From NCBI GenBank assembly GCA_001802795.1, contig MGZZ01000175.1, forward strand, positions 1 to 35,859: DNA of 35,859 nucleotides. The letters run 5' to 3'. The position numbers and the translations under genes were made by a program. Each line of letters begins with the position of its first letter. Positions within the stretch are counted from its first letter, which is position 1. Origin of the DNA: Ignavibacteria bacterium GWC2_36_12 (GTDB lineage: Bacteria; Bacteroidota; Ignavibacteria; Ignavibacteriales; Ignavibacteriaceae). Under the pieces are notes generated by a model. That model worked only from the letters and a program-made list of their open reading frames with translations. It was not told where the DNA came from and did not search any database. This document shows, in pieces, positions 8,445-17,761 of the stretch.

Positions 8445-10754
8445 TCATATTACTTGCAAAATAATCTTTGATAAATCTTCATCACGTGATGAACTACCTA
8501 TCATTATTTCAAAATCGCCCGGCTCTGCAACAAACTTCATATCAATATTATGAAATGCAAGTTTTTCAGGAGTAATTTCCAGTGTAACTGTCTTTGTTTC
8601 GCCGGGCTTCAAGGAGATTCGCCTGAATCCTTTCAGTTCCTTTACCGGTCGTGTAACAGAACTTACTTTATCTCTGATATACATTTGAACAATCTCATCG
8701 CCTGTTACTTTTCCAGAATTAGTAACTTCAACCGATATATTTGTTGATTCATTAATTCTTATCTTTTCTCTCTCGAGCCAAGACTGGCTGTATTTAAATG
8801 TTGTATAGCTTAATCCAAAACCAAAATGAAATAAAGGTTTTATATCATGAGTAAGATAGTCCAGGAATTGTGCCCCCGGCTTATGGTTATAGTATAATGG
8901 TAACTGTCCAGCCGATTTCGGAACTGTAATAGTAAGTTTGCCGGAAGGATTCACATCACCAAAAATAATATCGGCAGCAGCTGTCCCGGTTTCCTGCCCC
9001 ATATACCATCCTTCAATAATTGCAGGAACTTTCTCTACAAGTTTATTTACCGAAAGCGGACGTCCGTTAGTAAGATAAGCCACAACTGGTTTTTCCAGAG
9101 CGATAATCGCATCCACCAGATCATTCTGTTCGCCAAACAAATCCAAAGCCAGGTTATCACCTATACGTGTTTTTGCCCATGCTTCACGGCAAAGATGTTC
9201 ATTCTCACCTATGGCAAGAATAATTATTTCTGCTTTTTTAGCTACGTCAACCGCTTCTTTTATAAGCCTCAGATTTTCTTCTTTGGAAGGAAATATAATC
9301 TCATCATTTTTCCAGTTGAAAAAACTTTTAGTTGTATTTGAAGTAAGTTTACAACCCTGGGCAAATAAAATTTCAGTGTTATTACCAACCTTCTTAGTAA
9401 TACCATCCAGCAGACTTACCTTTTGGTACGGCTCACCGGAATATCCGCCAAAAAACAGATCTTTAGCACAAGGTCCTATAACTGCTATTTTTTTATATTT
9501 ATCCTTTGGTAGTGGAAGCACGTTATCATTTTTAAGCAAAACAATAGATTCTCTTGCGGATTGTAAAGCAATCTTTTTATGTTCCGGCTTTTTACTTACA
9601 GCAATAGCATCATTCTCATCTATATAAGGATTTTCAAATAACCCTAATTCAAACTTCAGCTTTAAAGCTAGTGCTACAGCATTATCAATGTCTTCATGTT
9701 TGATTTTACCTTGCTGCAAAAGTTCAGGTAAAAAATTATAAAGGTTGCCTTTGGGAAATTCAAATTGAACACCGGCATTAAAGGCAATCATAGCTGCATC
9801 TTTCCCGTCTTTTGTCACAAACTCCTTGGTAAAAAGCTGGTCAATTGCAAAGTAGTCGGCAACGATCATACCTTCAAAGCCCCATTCTTTTCTCAGTAAA
9901 TCTTTTATTAACCATTTATTGGCATGGGAAGGTATGCCATCAATTTCATTATAAGAGGGCATGAGGCATAAAGGTTTAACTTTATCAATGCACATTTTAA
10001 AAGGGGGCATATGATAATCGCGCAACACACGCAATGAATAATTAGCTGGTCCCTGGTTCTGTCCTCCTTCCGGTTCCCCGTGTCCGACAAAATGTTTCAA
10101 AGTAGCAGCAACATGGTTTTCAGCAATGCATCCATCTGTTGAACCCTGCAATCCTTTAACTGCTGAACAAGCCAGCGTACCGCTTAAATACGGATCTTCA
10201 CCATACGTTTCTTCTACTCTTCCCCACCTGGGCTCCCTGCAAATATCTATAACAGGCGATAACGCTAAGTGAGTACCTCTTGAACGCATTTCAAATGCAA
10301 CAATACTATATATCTGTTCGAAAAGCTGAGGGTTCCAGGAACAAGCCATGCCAATTGCCTGAGGAAATACTGTTGAATCAGGTCTCATTAATCCATGCTG
10401 TCCTTCATCAACAAACAGTGCAGGAATTCCCAGGCGAGTTTCTTCAACCAGATATTTCTGAATAATATTTCTAATTTTAATGGTTCCATTTATTCCAAAC
10501 CAGGCTGGATGTACGGAGTTGCATCCATTCCCGAATACTTCTTTCATCTTCACAGGATCATTGAGGATTTCTTCACTGAAATCTTCAATCCCACCATTCC
10601 AGACTCCCATTAATTGTGCAACTTTTTCTTCTATAGTCATCCTGCTAAGCAAGTCGGCTATGCGCTCAGCAACTGATAATTCCGGATTTTTATAGTCCGA
10701 TAAATCTTCTTGCTGCTCTAATTGTTCGCTTCTTCTTAAAAGTTTTTCAATCAT
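8445..10754 (-). CDS. Cytoplasmic GH3 glycosidase (probable beta-xylosidase)
   Basis: A 769-residue GH3 enzyme without a signal peptide, so it should act on imported oligosaccharides in the cytoplasm. The N-terminal barrel carries RMTIEEKVAQLMG, DEGQHGLM, VFPQAIGMACSWNP, REPRWGRVEETYGEDPYL, LKHFVGHGEPEGG and the catalytic nucleophile Asp300 in EGMIVADYFAIDQL. The second domain has VLLKNDNVLPLP and IAVIGP, and the C-terminal fibronectin-III-like domain has VTNSGKVTGDEIVQMYIRD. ATG 10754 is preferred over an in-frame TTG six bases earlier because AGG is eight bases from the ATG and only two from the TTG. It starts 12 bases after the xylA stop, so it is almost surely co-transcribed with xylA. 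GH3 includes xylosidases and glucosidases; the neighbours favour xylosidase, but the sequence alone does not decide. Confidence 0.9.
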   Translation of the reverse strand: MIEKLLRRSEQLEQQEDLSDYKNPELSVAERIADLLSRMTIEEKVAQLMGVWNGGIEDFSEEILNDPVKMKEVFGNGCNSVHPAWFGINGTIKIRNIIQKYLVEETRLGIPALFVDEGQHGLMRPDSTVFPQAIGMACSWNPQLFEQIYSIVAFEMRSRGTHLALSPVIDICREPRWGRVEETYGEDPYLSGTLACSAVKGLQGSTDGCIAENHVAATLKHFVGHGEPEGGQNQGPANYSLRVLRDYHMPPFKMCIDKVKPLCLMPSYNEIDGIPSHANKWLIKDLLRKEWGFEGMIVADYFAIDQLFTKEFVTKDGKDAAMIAFNAGVQFEFPKGNLYNFLPELLQQGKIKHEDIDNAVALALKLKFELGLFENPYIDENDAIAVSKKPEHKKIALQSARESIVLLKNDNVLPLPKDKYKKIAVIGPCAKDLFFGGYSGEPYQKVSLLDGITKKVGNNTEILFAQGCKLTSNTTKSFFNWKNDEIIFPSKEENLRLIKEAVDVAKKAEIIILAIGENEHLCREAWAKTRIGDNLALDLFGEQNDLVDAIIALEKPVVAYLTNGRPLSVNKLVEKVPAIIEGWYMGQETGTAAADIIFGDVNPSGKLTITVPKSAGQLPLYYNHKPGAQFLDYLTHDIKPLFHFGFGLSYTTFKYSQSWLEREKIRINESTNISVEVTNSGKVTGDEIVQMYIRDKVSSVTRPVKELKGFRRISLKPGETKTVTLEITPEKLAFHNIDMKFVAEPGDFEIMIGSSSRDEDLSKIILQVI

Positions 10755-10766
10755 CTTCAAAGCCTG

Positions 10767-12083
10767 TTAAAGGATATAAGAATTTATAATATTCTCAAGC
10801 ATTTCCTGCCGACCACTTTGCAGAAGAGGCTTATCCTGATTTAGTACCCATTTCTCCAAATCTTCTAAGCCGCTTTGCCCTGCAACAATTTTTGCCCCGA
10901 TTCCGGATTGGAAACTGCTGTACCTTTCTTTAATAAAATTGCTCAGTGCCCCATCTTCAATTATTTTATGAGCGATCAAAAGACCTTTGGCAAATGAATC
11001 CATACCTCCAATGTGAGCATAAAAAAGATCGGTAGGATCGGTTGAACTACGTCTTAGTTTTGCATCGAAATTGAGTCCCCCTTTACCCAACCCATTCTGA
11101 TTAAGAATCACCATCATTGCCATCGTAGTACTATAAATATTCGTTGGAAATTGATCTGTATCCCAACCAAGCAAGAGGTCACCACGATTGGCATCCACGC
11201 TACCCAGTTTTCCTGCGGCTGACGCAACAGCTAATTCGTGTTCAAATGAATGACCTGCAAGAGTAGCATGATTAGCTTCAACATTTAATTTGAAATAATC
11301 ACTTAAATCATATTCATTCAAAAAATATAATGTTGTTGCAACATTTGAATCATACTGATGTTTCATCGGTTCACAGGGTTTTGGCTCAATTAAAAATTGA
11401 CCGGCAAAACCTGTTTTTTTCTTATAATCTACAGCCATATGAAGAAACTGAGCCATTTGTTCCTGCTCTTTTTTAATGTCAGTGTTTAAGAGCGTTTCAT
11501 ACCCTTCACGCCCTCCCCAAAAGACATAATTTTCTCCTCCCAATTCTTTAGTCGCATCAATAGCATTTTTAACTTGAGCAGCGGCATAAGCCATTACATG
11601 GGCATTAGGACTAGTTGCAGCACCCTGAGAATAGATAGGACTATTAAATAAATTTGCTGTGCCCCATAGAAGTTTGACTCCCGTTTCTTTTTGTAAGGCT
11701 TTGGCAAACTCAACCAAAGTTTCAAGATTCTTACAAGACTGGGAAAAAGTTTCTCCTTCAGGAGCTATATCACGATCATGAAAGCAATAATAATCCATCC
11801 CTAATTTTTGAAAAAATTCAAAAGCAGCTTCCATAGTTTCTTTTGCGCGATCTATTGGATTATTTGCCTTATGCCATTCCCTCTTAAAACTCGGACTTCC
11901 AAAAATATCTGAACCGTTACCCATTAATGTATGCCAATAAGCAACAGAAAACCTGAGATGTTCACCCATGGTTTTGCCGCCAACTTTTTGATTTTTATTA
12001 TAATACTTAAATGCCAGGGGATTATTTGAATCTTTACCCTCATAGGAGATTTGTTTTTCAACATCGGGAAAATACTTATTCAA
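10767..12083 (-). CDS. xylA: Xylose isomerase
   Basis: A 438-residue class II xylose isomerase that converts D-xylose to D-xylulose in the cytoplasm. All expected metal and catalytic residues are present: H102 and D105 (YCFHDRDIAPEG), E233 and K235 (LIEPKPCEPMKHQYD), E269 and H272 (NVEANHATLAGHSFEHE), D297 (DANRGD), D308 and D310 (GWDTDQFP) and D340 (LNFDAKLRR). Numbering is one higher than the E. coli enzyme as I remember it. The start is a TTG at 12083: AAAGG is eight bases upstream and the resulting N-terminus (MNKYFPDVEKQISYEGKDSN) aligns with the usual start of the family, whereas the next Met is residue 39. It leads the xylA-GH3 unit, with a palindromic LacI-type operator 129 bases upstream. 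Confidence 0.97.
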   Translation of the reverse strand: MNKYFPDVEKQISYEGKDSNNPLAFKYYNKNQKVGGKTMGEHLRFSVAYWHTLMGNGSDIFGSPSFKREWHKANNPIDRAKETMEAAFEFFQKLGMDYYCFHDRDIAPEGETFSQSCKNLETLVEFAKALQKETGVKLLWGTANLFNSPIYSQGAATSPNAHVMAYAAAQVKNAIDATKELGGENYVFWGGREGYETLLNTDIKKEQEQMAQFLHMAVDYKKKTGFAGQFLIEPKPCEPMKHQYDSNVATTLYFLNEYDLSDYFKLNVEANHATLAGHSFEHELAVASAAGKLGSVDANRGDLLLGWDTDQFPTNIYSTTMAMMVILNQNGLGKGGLNFDAKLRRSSTDPTDLFYAHIGGMDSFAKGLLIAHKIIEDGALSNFIKERYSSFQSGIGAKIVAGQSGLEDLEKWVLNQDKPLLQSGRQEMLENIINSYIL

Positions 12084-12211
12084 GAGTTTTGCCTTTCAAC
12101 TTTACAATGTGTTTTGGAATAAAAAATGAATGATTGGATAGAAGAAAATAATTGAGAGACAAGCAAAATGTCATAAAAATTTTTAAATTATTCTTTATCA
12201 GTTCAAAATAA

Positions 12212-12227
12212 ATTGAACCGGTTTAAT
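12212..12227. promoter_or_regulatory. LacI-type operator upstream of xylA
   Basis: ATTGAACCGGTTTAAT is a 16-bp palindrome centred on CG with a single mismatched pair (G15/T24 of the last digits of the coordinates). Even symmetry around a central CG, with TTGAA...TT(C/T)AA arms, is the classic operator form for LacI-family regulators. It sits 129 bases before the xylA start in the 242-bp xylB-xylA gap, close to where a promoter would be. The LacI-family gene at 16699-17733 is the obvious candidate to bind it. A second, perfect copy of this site type is at 19679-19694. The role as an operator is inference from form and place. Confidence 0.65.
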
Positions 12228-12306
12228 ATTATAAATTTTTGTTTTAAATGTCAATAAAGAAAAACTGTTTTAGTTCAATAATCTGATTTACGATTTATTA
12301 TAAAAT

Positions 12307-12331
12307 TTGTAAGAAGAAGCTTTCCTTACAA
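12307..12331 (-). terminator. Hairpin over the xylB stop codon, weak terminator or attenuator
   Basis: TTGTAAG (12307-12313) and CTTACAA (12325-12331) are exact 7-bp complements with an 11-base spacer that can pair further with one mismatch and a wobble. On the minus strand it is followed by ATTTTATAAT, a weak T-run. The xylB stop codon (12326-12328) lies in the stem. It could end xylB transcripts or only stabilise a 3' end; I cannot tell which. Confidence 0.4.
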
Positions 12332-13819
12332 TATCTTAGATAAATTATTCTTCCAACTTATATATATGCTATTATATCTCTCCACTAAATCTCTACTCGA
12401 GCTTAGTTTCTCAATCATTTTTAAGCCTTTAAATGCTTCATTATCTGAAGAAAAATACCCTATTCCTAAACCGGCACCTCTTGCTGCCCCTTGAGAACCA
12501 TCAGTGTTATAAATTTCCAGGTTAACCTTACAGGTATTCACGAAGGCTTCTCTAAAAACTTTACTTTGAAATAAATTTGAATATCCAGCCTTTATAACTG
12601 TGAAGTCTAAGCCAATTTCCTTCATAACATCTAATCCGTACCTAAAGGCAAATGCAATACCCTCTTGAGCTGCCCTGATTAAATGCCCTTTGTCATGAAT
12701 ATTAAAATTGATCCCGGAAAAATGACCAAGAACATTTTTATTTTTTAAAACTCTTTCAGCTCCATTTCCAAAAGGATAACAAAATACTCCCTCAGAACCT
12801 ATTTCCACACGATAAGCAAATTCATTCAGTTCATTATATGAATACTTGTTTTCCAAGATGTTTTGTTTAAGCCAGCTATATTGTATTCCAGTTCCATTAA
12901 TACAAAGTAATACACCGTTGTTTGGTTTTTCAGGAGTATAATTTACATGAGCAAATGTATTTACTCGACTGTCATTGTCATAAAGGTTCTTATCCGTAAT
13001 GCCATAGATTACACCAGACGTACCTGCAGTTGCAGCTATTTCGCCTGGATTTAAAACATTTAATGATAAAGCATTATTAGGTTGATCGCCAGCCCTGTAT
13101 GAAATTGGAATTCCCGGTTTTAAACCTAATTCCATAGCAGCTTTGGAGGTTAATTCACCTTGCTTACCAAAAGTTGGTACCACTTCCGCTATTAAGTTTC
13201 TACCCAAGCCATAGTATGTAATTACCTCATCAGATATATTTTTCTTTTCAAAATCCCAAAATATCCCTTCACTTAAACCGGATAATGTCGTGTGGATTTC
13301 ATCGGTCAGTTTCATAGCAATATAATCACCGGGTAACATTATCTTAAATATTTTCGAGTACATTTCAGGTAGATTATCTTTAACCCATTTCAATTTTGAG
13401 GCAGTAAAATTACCCGGAGAATTTAGGCAGCTCCTAAGACAATATTTTTTCCCAAGTTCAGAAAAAGCTTTATCCCCGATTTCTACAGCACGACTATCAC
13501 ACCAAATGATAGATGGATAAAGTACTTCGTGGTTTTTATCTACCATTACCAAACCATGCATCTGGTATGAAATGCCAATCCCTATTATTTCATAAGATTG
13601 TATTGATGTTTTGGAAAACATCTTCCCGGTTGCGCTAACAACATGTGCCCACCAGGTTTCCGGACGCTGCTCAGCCCAGCCGGCTTGCGGGGATTCTATT
13701 TTCATTTCTTGTTCGGGTGAATTGGCCGAACTTACCAGCTCGCCTGTATCTGCATTTATTAAGGATGCTTTTATTGATGAGCTCCCTATATCATAACCGA
13801 GAAGTAATTTATGTTTCAT
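12326..13819 (-). CDS. xylB: Xylulokinase
   Basis: A 497-residue FGGY-family carbohydrate kinase that phosphorylates D-xylulose with ATP to xylulose-5-phosphate. The ATP-binding loop GYDIGSSSIKASL is at residues 8-20. Substrate-side motifs include ISYQMHGLVMVD, IIWCDSRA and the catalytic-region RAGDQPNNALSLNV with the following TAGTSGVIYG. ATG 13819 is chosen because AGGAG stands six bases upstream and it places the kinase loop near the N-terminus as usual; the reading frame is open 16 codons further but without a ribosome site. xylB is separated from xylA by 242 bp holding an operator-like palindrome, so the genes may be partly independent. It is transcribed divergently from the PA14-GH3 gene. 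Related FGGY kinases for other ketoses exist; adjacency to xylA makes xylulose the clear choice. Confidence 0.93.
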   Translation of the reverse strand: MKHKLLLGYDIGSSSIKASLINADTGELVSSANSPEQEMKIESPQAGWAEQRPETWWAHVVSATGKMFSKTSIQSYEIIGIGISYQMHGLVMVDKNHEVLYPSIIWCDSRAVEIGDKAFSELGKKYCLRSCLNSPGNFTASKLKWVKDNLPEMYSKIFKIMLPGDYIAMKLTDEIHTTLSGLSEGIFWDFEKKNISDEVITYYGLGRNLIAEVVPTFGKQGELTSKAAMELGLKPGIPISYRAGDQPNNALSLNVLNPGEIAATAGTSGVIYGITDKNLYDNDSRVNTFAHVNYTPEKPNNGVLLCINGTGIQYSWLKQNILENKYSYNELNEFAYRVEIGSEGVFCYPFGNGAERVLKNKNVLGHFSGINFNIHDKGHLIRAAQEGIAFAFRYGLDVMKEIGLDFTVIKAGYSNLFQSKVFREAFVNTCKVNLEIYNTDGSQGAARGAGLGIGYFSSDNEAFKGLKMIEKLSSSRDLVERYNSIYISWKNNLSKIL

Positions 13820-13980
13820 TAGAATCTCCTGAATTTCTGAAATTAATGTTACTAAAGTTATTATCATTCATTCTTACACACAGGCAAGAAATTCATAATC
13901 TCATTTTCAAAAATAAATTATTTTTCCAAAATTTCTCTTATTTTAAAAATTCATTTCGCTTAAAAGAATTCGGAGGTAAT
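13820..13980. promoter_or_regulatory. Divergent promoter region between xylB and the exported GH3 gene
   Basis: 161 bp separates the start codons of leftward xylB and the rightward GH3 gene, so both promoters must lie here. It holds the two ribosome sites (AGGAG on the minus strand near 13826-13830 and CGGAGGTAAT just before 13981) and very AT-rich sequence, including an AAAATAA-A-TTATTTT palindrome near 13910. No CG-centred LacI-type operator was found in it. Confidence 0.5.
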
Positions 13981-16671
13981 ATGCGGTCTTTTATTTCAAT
14001 CATGATATTATTCGCTTTTTCAATTTATTCACAGGAAAACAATTCATTACCAGATTACTTAAATCCTGATCTTTCAATTGAAAAAAGGGTTGATGATATT
14101 GTTTCAAATATGACTTTAGAAGAAAAAGTTTCACAAATGGTTCATGGTTCGAAAGGAATCCCAAGATTACATATTCCCGAATATAATTGGTGGAATGAAT
14201 GTTTACATGGTGTTGCCCGCGCCGGAATTGCTACTGTTTTTCCTCAAGCAATAGGTCTTGCTGCAACCTGGAATTCAGAATTACTATTTGAGATTGCCGA
14301 TGTAATTTCAACTGAAGCAAGAGCCAAACATCATGAATTTGTACGGAACGGTAATCGTGATATCTACAAAGGACTTACATTCTGGAGCCCTAATATTAAC
14401 ATTTTTCGTGACCCCCGTTGGGGACGTGGGCAAGAAACTTATGGCGAAGATCCATTTTTAACGTCCCGTATGGGAGTTTCTTTTGTAAAAGGATTACAGG
14501 GAGATGACCCAAAATATTTCAAAGTTATTGCAACTCCCAAACATTATGCAGTGCATAGCGGACCGGAACCGTTAAGGCATACTTTTGATGCAATTACAGA
14601 TTTACATGATCTTTACGATACCTACTTACCGGCTTTCGAATCTTGTATAAAAGAAGGTGGAGCCTTTTCTATTATGTGTGCATACAATCGATACATGGGA
14701 GATGCATGCTGCGGCTCTAATACGTTGCTGCAAAAAATATTAAGGGACGACTGGGGTTTTGATGGTTATATTGTTTCAGATTGCTGGGCAATAGATGATA
14801 TTTATAAAAATCATAAAATTGTTGATACAGCGTCGGAAGCTGTAGCTATCTCGGTAAAATCAGGAACAGACCTGGAATGCGGGGTAACATATGATTCTGC
14901 TTTAATTGAAGCAGTGAAAAACGGGTTAATAATCGAGGAAGAAATCGATGTTTCGTTAAAAAGATTATTTAAGGCAAGATTCAAACTCGGAATGTTTGAT
15001 CCCCCTGAAATGGTAAAGTACACAAGCATTTCTTTTGAAGAAAATGATTCTGAAGAACATCGCAAATTATCCATAAAGGCTGCACAGGAATCGATTGTCC
15101 TCTTAAAGAATGAAAACAATATCCTTCCTTTAAAAAAAGATCCCGCAAACGGGACAGGTTTGAAAAAAATTGCAGTAATAGGACCAACTGCAGATTCGTA
15201 CCAAATGCTGCTAGGAAACTACAACGGAACTCCTTCAAAGTATGTTACTCCGCTTCAGGGAATAAAAAACAAAGTCGAAAATAATACGGAAGTGGTTTAT
15301 GAAATAGGGTGTAACCTTGTTGAAGAAGGATCTGTAATTCATAATTTGACTTCAGACATATTGAGTGCCGAACAGGGACATTTAGAAACGGGCTGGAGGT
15401 CAGGATTAAAAGCGGAGTACTTTAAAAATAAAAATCTCGAAGGAGAACCTTTCTTTACAAAGACTGACCCAATTGATAACCCAAACTGGATTTACGGAAC
15501 ACGGATTCCAAACCTTTGGGGGGAACCTGAATATTCGATTCGCTGGAGCGGCTTTCTTGTAGCCCCAATAACCGGAAATTTCAATTTCACCGTAAAGGGA
15601 GATAACGGCTACCGACTTTATATCGATAATAAATTAATTATTAATGATTGGACAGAACACAATAACATAACTACTAACAGCAATAATATTCTTCTTGAAG
15701 AAGGAAAAACTTATAATATTAAAATTGAATATTTCAGATCATCCGATAATGCGGTTAATCGCCCGTCTCTTTTGGTTCAATGGGAAATACTGAACATTGA
15801 TAATTTTAAAAAGGCAGTTGAACTTGCACAAAGTTCTGATGTGGTGATTTTCGTTGGAGGAATTACTGCCCAGCTCGAAGGCGAAGAAATGAGAGTAGCT
15901 TATGAAGGTTTTAACGGTGGTGACAGAACTAATCTTGATCTTCCAAAAGTTCAGGAAAATTTATTAAAACTTTTGCACTCGACGGGCAAACCGATCGTGC
16001 TTGTACTTACAAGCGGCAGTGCACTATCTGTTAACTGGGAAAATACAAACCTGCCGGCAATAGTTCAGATTTGGTATCCGGGGCAAGAGGGCGGAACTGC
16101 TTTAGCTGATGTATTATTTGGTGATTATAATCCGGCAGGAAGATTGCCAATAACATTTTATAAATCCGTTAAGCAACTTCCCTCTTTCGATGATTATAAT
16201 ATGAAAGGTCGTACTTACAGATATTTTGAAGGAGAGCCATTATTTTCATTCGGGTATGGTCTAAGCTACTCAAAATTCAAATACAGTAACCTTATTTTGC
16301 CCGATGAAATAAAAGCGGGTAATGAAATTAAAGTTTCAGTTGAAGTTCAAAACACAAGTGAAATTTCCGGGGATGAGGTTGTGCAGCTTTATGTAAAAGA
16401 TATTGAATCTTCCGAGCCGATTCCGATTCATTCAGTGCAGGGTTTCAGGAGAATTAACCTGAAGCCTGGCGAAAAAAAGATTGTTGATTTTGTATTGAAC
16501 CCGAAGCAATTATCAGTAATTAAATTTGTTAATGATAAAGTTCAGTATGTTGTTGAACCAGGATTATTTGAGATTTCAGTCGGAGGCTCGCAACCGGGAA
16601 TAAAAGCAGAATCAACAGAAGTAATAACAAAAGAAATTAAAGTTACTGGTGAGAATTATATAGTAGATTAG
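13981..16671 (+). CDS. Exported GH3 beta-xylosidase/glucosidase with inserted PA14 domain
   Basis: An 896-residue exported GH3 enzyme. The ATG at 13981 has a strong GGAGG ribosome site five bases upstream and gives a signal peptide (MRSFISIMILFAFSIYSQEN); the open frame extends further left but overlaps xylB and has no such signals. The barrel carries NWWNECLHGVARAG (residues 69-82), VFPQAIGLAATWN, FRDPRWGRGQETYGEDPF, TPKHYAVHSGPE and the nucleophile Asp267 in GYIVSDCWAIDDI; WNECLHGVAR and SDCWAI are the forms seen in plant-type xylosidases of this family. Residues about 475-604 are a PA14 domain (GLKAEYFKNKNLEG, RWSGFLVAPITGNFNFTVKG, GYRLYIDNKLIINDW) inserted in the second GH3 domain, and a fibronectin-III-like domain ends the protein. 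It lacks a T9SS tail, so a periplasmic site is likely. It is the only clearly rightward gene in the window and converges with the LacI gene. Confidence 0.93.
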   Translation: MRSFISIMILFAFSIYSQENNSLPDYLNPDLSIEKRVDDIVSNMTLEEKVSQMVHGSKGIPRLHIPEYNWWNECLHGVARAGIATVFPQAIGLAATWNSELLFEIADVISTEARAKHHEFVRNGNRDIYKGLTFWSPNINIFRDPRWGRGQETYGEDPFLTSRMGVSFVKGLQGDDPKYFKVIATPKHYAVHSGPEPLRHTFDAITDLHDLYDTYLPAFESCIKEGGAFSIMCAYNRYMGDACCGSNTLLQKILRDDWGFDGYIVSDCWAIDDIYKNHKIVDTASEAVAISVKSGTDLECGVTYDSALIEAVKNGLIIEEEIDVSLKRLFKARFKLGMFDPPEMVKYTSISFEENDSEEHRKLSIKAAQESIVLLKNENNILPLKKDPANGTGLKKIAVIGPTADSYQMLLGNYNGTPSKYVTPLQGIKNKVENNTEVVYEIGCNLVEEGSVIHNLTSDILSAEQGHLETGWRSGLKAEYFKNKNLEGEPFFTKTDPIDNPNWIYGTRIPNLWGEPEYSIRWSGFLVAPITGNFNFTVKGDNGYRLYIDNKLIINDWTEHNNITTNSNNILLEEGKTYNIKIEYFRSSDNAVNRPSLLVQWEILNIDNFKKAVELAQSSDVVIFVGGITAQLEGEEMRVAYEGFNGGDRTNLDLPKVQENLLKLLHSTGKPIVLVLTSGSALSVNWENTNLPAIVQIWYPGQEGGTALADVLFGDYNPAGRLPITFYKSVKQLPSFDDYNMKGRTYRYFEGEPLFSFGYGLSYSKFKYSNLILPDEIKAGNEIKVSVEVQNTSEISGDEVVQLYVKDIESSEPIPIHSVQGFRRINLKPGEKKIVDFVLNPKQLSVIKFVNDKVQYVVEPGLFEISVGGSQPGIKAESTEVITKEIKVTGENYIVD

Positions 16672-16698
16672 TATAAAATGAAATTTTAGAAATGCTTT

Positions 16699-17733
16699 TT
16701 ACTGGGAATTCAAAACTCTGGTCGATTCTCTGATTATTAATTCTGTTTCTAAAACAATCCGTTCGGGTGGTAATAGTATAAAAGATTCAATGTTCCGAAT
16801 TAATATTTCTGCAGCCTTTCTACCGATCTCACGCTTGGGGGCTTTTATTGTGGTTAGAGGAACAGGATATATTTGAGCATAATAAATATCATCATTTCCA
16901 ACAATAGAGATATCATCCGGCACGCGAATATTCAACTCTCTTAGTGCAGTCATAACAGCTAAAGCCTGCTGATCGTTAAAACAAACAATTGCTGTCGGGT
17001 AGTCTTCCTTCCCTTTATTCTTAAAATATTCTATAGTTTTGCTAAAGCTTTCCTCATATTGAGAACCAACAGATATAATCATATCTTTTCTAAAAACCAG
17101 GGTTCTCTCGCTAAATGCATGCCTGAAACCTTCGATTCGTTCCTGAGTATGGGATGATTGCGGCGGACCTGCAAAGTGCACAATCTTTGTGTGCCCGTTG
17201 TCTATTAAATATTTAACTGCCTTTTTGATTGCTCTTAAGTTATCAATTGCAACAACATTCGCTTGAATTCCTTTAACATCCTCTAATAAAACAAAAGGAT
17301 AATTAATCATTTTCAGTTTAAACAAATGTTCTATCTCTGCAGAGCCTTCAACTATCGGAGCTATAATTGTTCCTTTAATATCTTTTGAAGAAAAGAGATG
17401 AGAAAGTTTCTTTTCACTTTCGTGGTTGTTCTCTGAGCTTGTAACTATTACAGAATATCCTTTGCTGTTTGCATAGTCTCTTACTCCAGTAGCAATAGAT
17501 GTATAGAAAGGATAGTTTAAATCTTTTATGATTATTCCGATACTTTTATCCTGGTTACCGTTCTTTAAGTTTCTAGCCACTCCTTTGGGACGAAAGTTAA
17601 GTTCTTTCATTACCTCTAATATACGATTTCTTGTTTCGGGCTTTACGCTATTCTTAGCATTAATAACAGCAGAAACCGTCCCTTTCGAAACTCCTGCATG
17701 TTTAGCTACATCTACTATCGTTAATCTTTTCAT
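16699..17733 (-). CDS. LacI-family transcriptional regulator, probable xylose/xylan regulator
   Basis: A 344-residue LacI/GalR-family DNA-binding regulator. The N-terminal helix-turn-helix and hinge are complete (LTIVDVAKHAGVSKGTVSAV, then RNRILEVMKELNFRPKGVAR), followed by the periplasmic-binding-protein-like sensor domain (SIGIIIKDLNYPFYTSIATG, HFAGPPQSSHTQERIEGF, IVGNDDIYYAQIYPVPLTTI). ATG 17733 is preferred to an in-frame TTG six codons earlier, since LacI proteins begin just before the first helix. It sits beside the xylose genes and the window holds two CG-centred palindromes of LacI type (12212-12227 and 19679-19694). A 21-bp palindrome lies 29 bases before its start. Xylose or a xylo-oligosaccharide as inducer is inferred from position. 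Confidence 0.92.
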   Translation of the reverse strand: MKRLTIVDVAKHAGVSKGTVSAVINAKNSVKPETRNRILEVMKELNFRPKGVARNLKNGNQDKSIGIIIKDLNYPFYTSIATGVRDYANSKGYSVIVTSSENNHESEKKLSHLFSSKDIKGTIIAPIVEGSAEIEHLFKLKMINYPFVLLEDVKGIQANVVAIDNLRAIKKAVKYLIDNGHTKIVHFAGPPQSSHTQERIEGFRHAFSERTLVFRKDMIISVGSQYEESFSKTIEYFKNKGKEDYPTAIVCFNDQQALAVMTALRELNIRVPDDISIVGNDDIYYAQIYPVPLTTIKAPKREIGRKAAEILIRNIESFILLPPERIVLETELIIRESTRVLNSQ

Positions 17734-17761
17734 CTGATTTCTCTGATACAATTAAGAGCAC

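Noticed and set aside
13645-13980. Upstream open extension of the rightward GH3 frame (112 extra residues)
   Set aside because: It overlaps the xylB coding sequence on the other strand, has no ribosome site, and the ATG at 13981 has both a GGAGG site and a signal peptide.
14811-15238. Leftward open frames of 85-102 codons inside the exported GH3 gene
   Set aside because: They are antisense shadows of a conserved GH3 domain, with no ribosome site or recognisable family.
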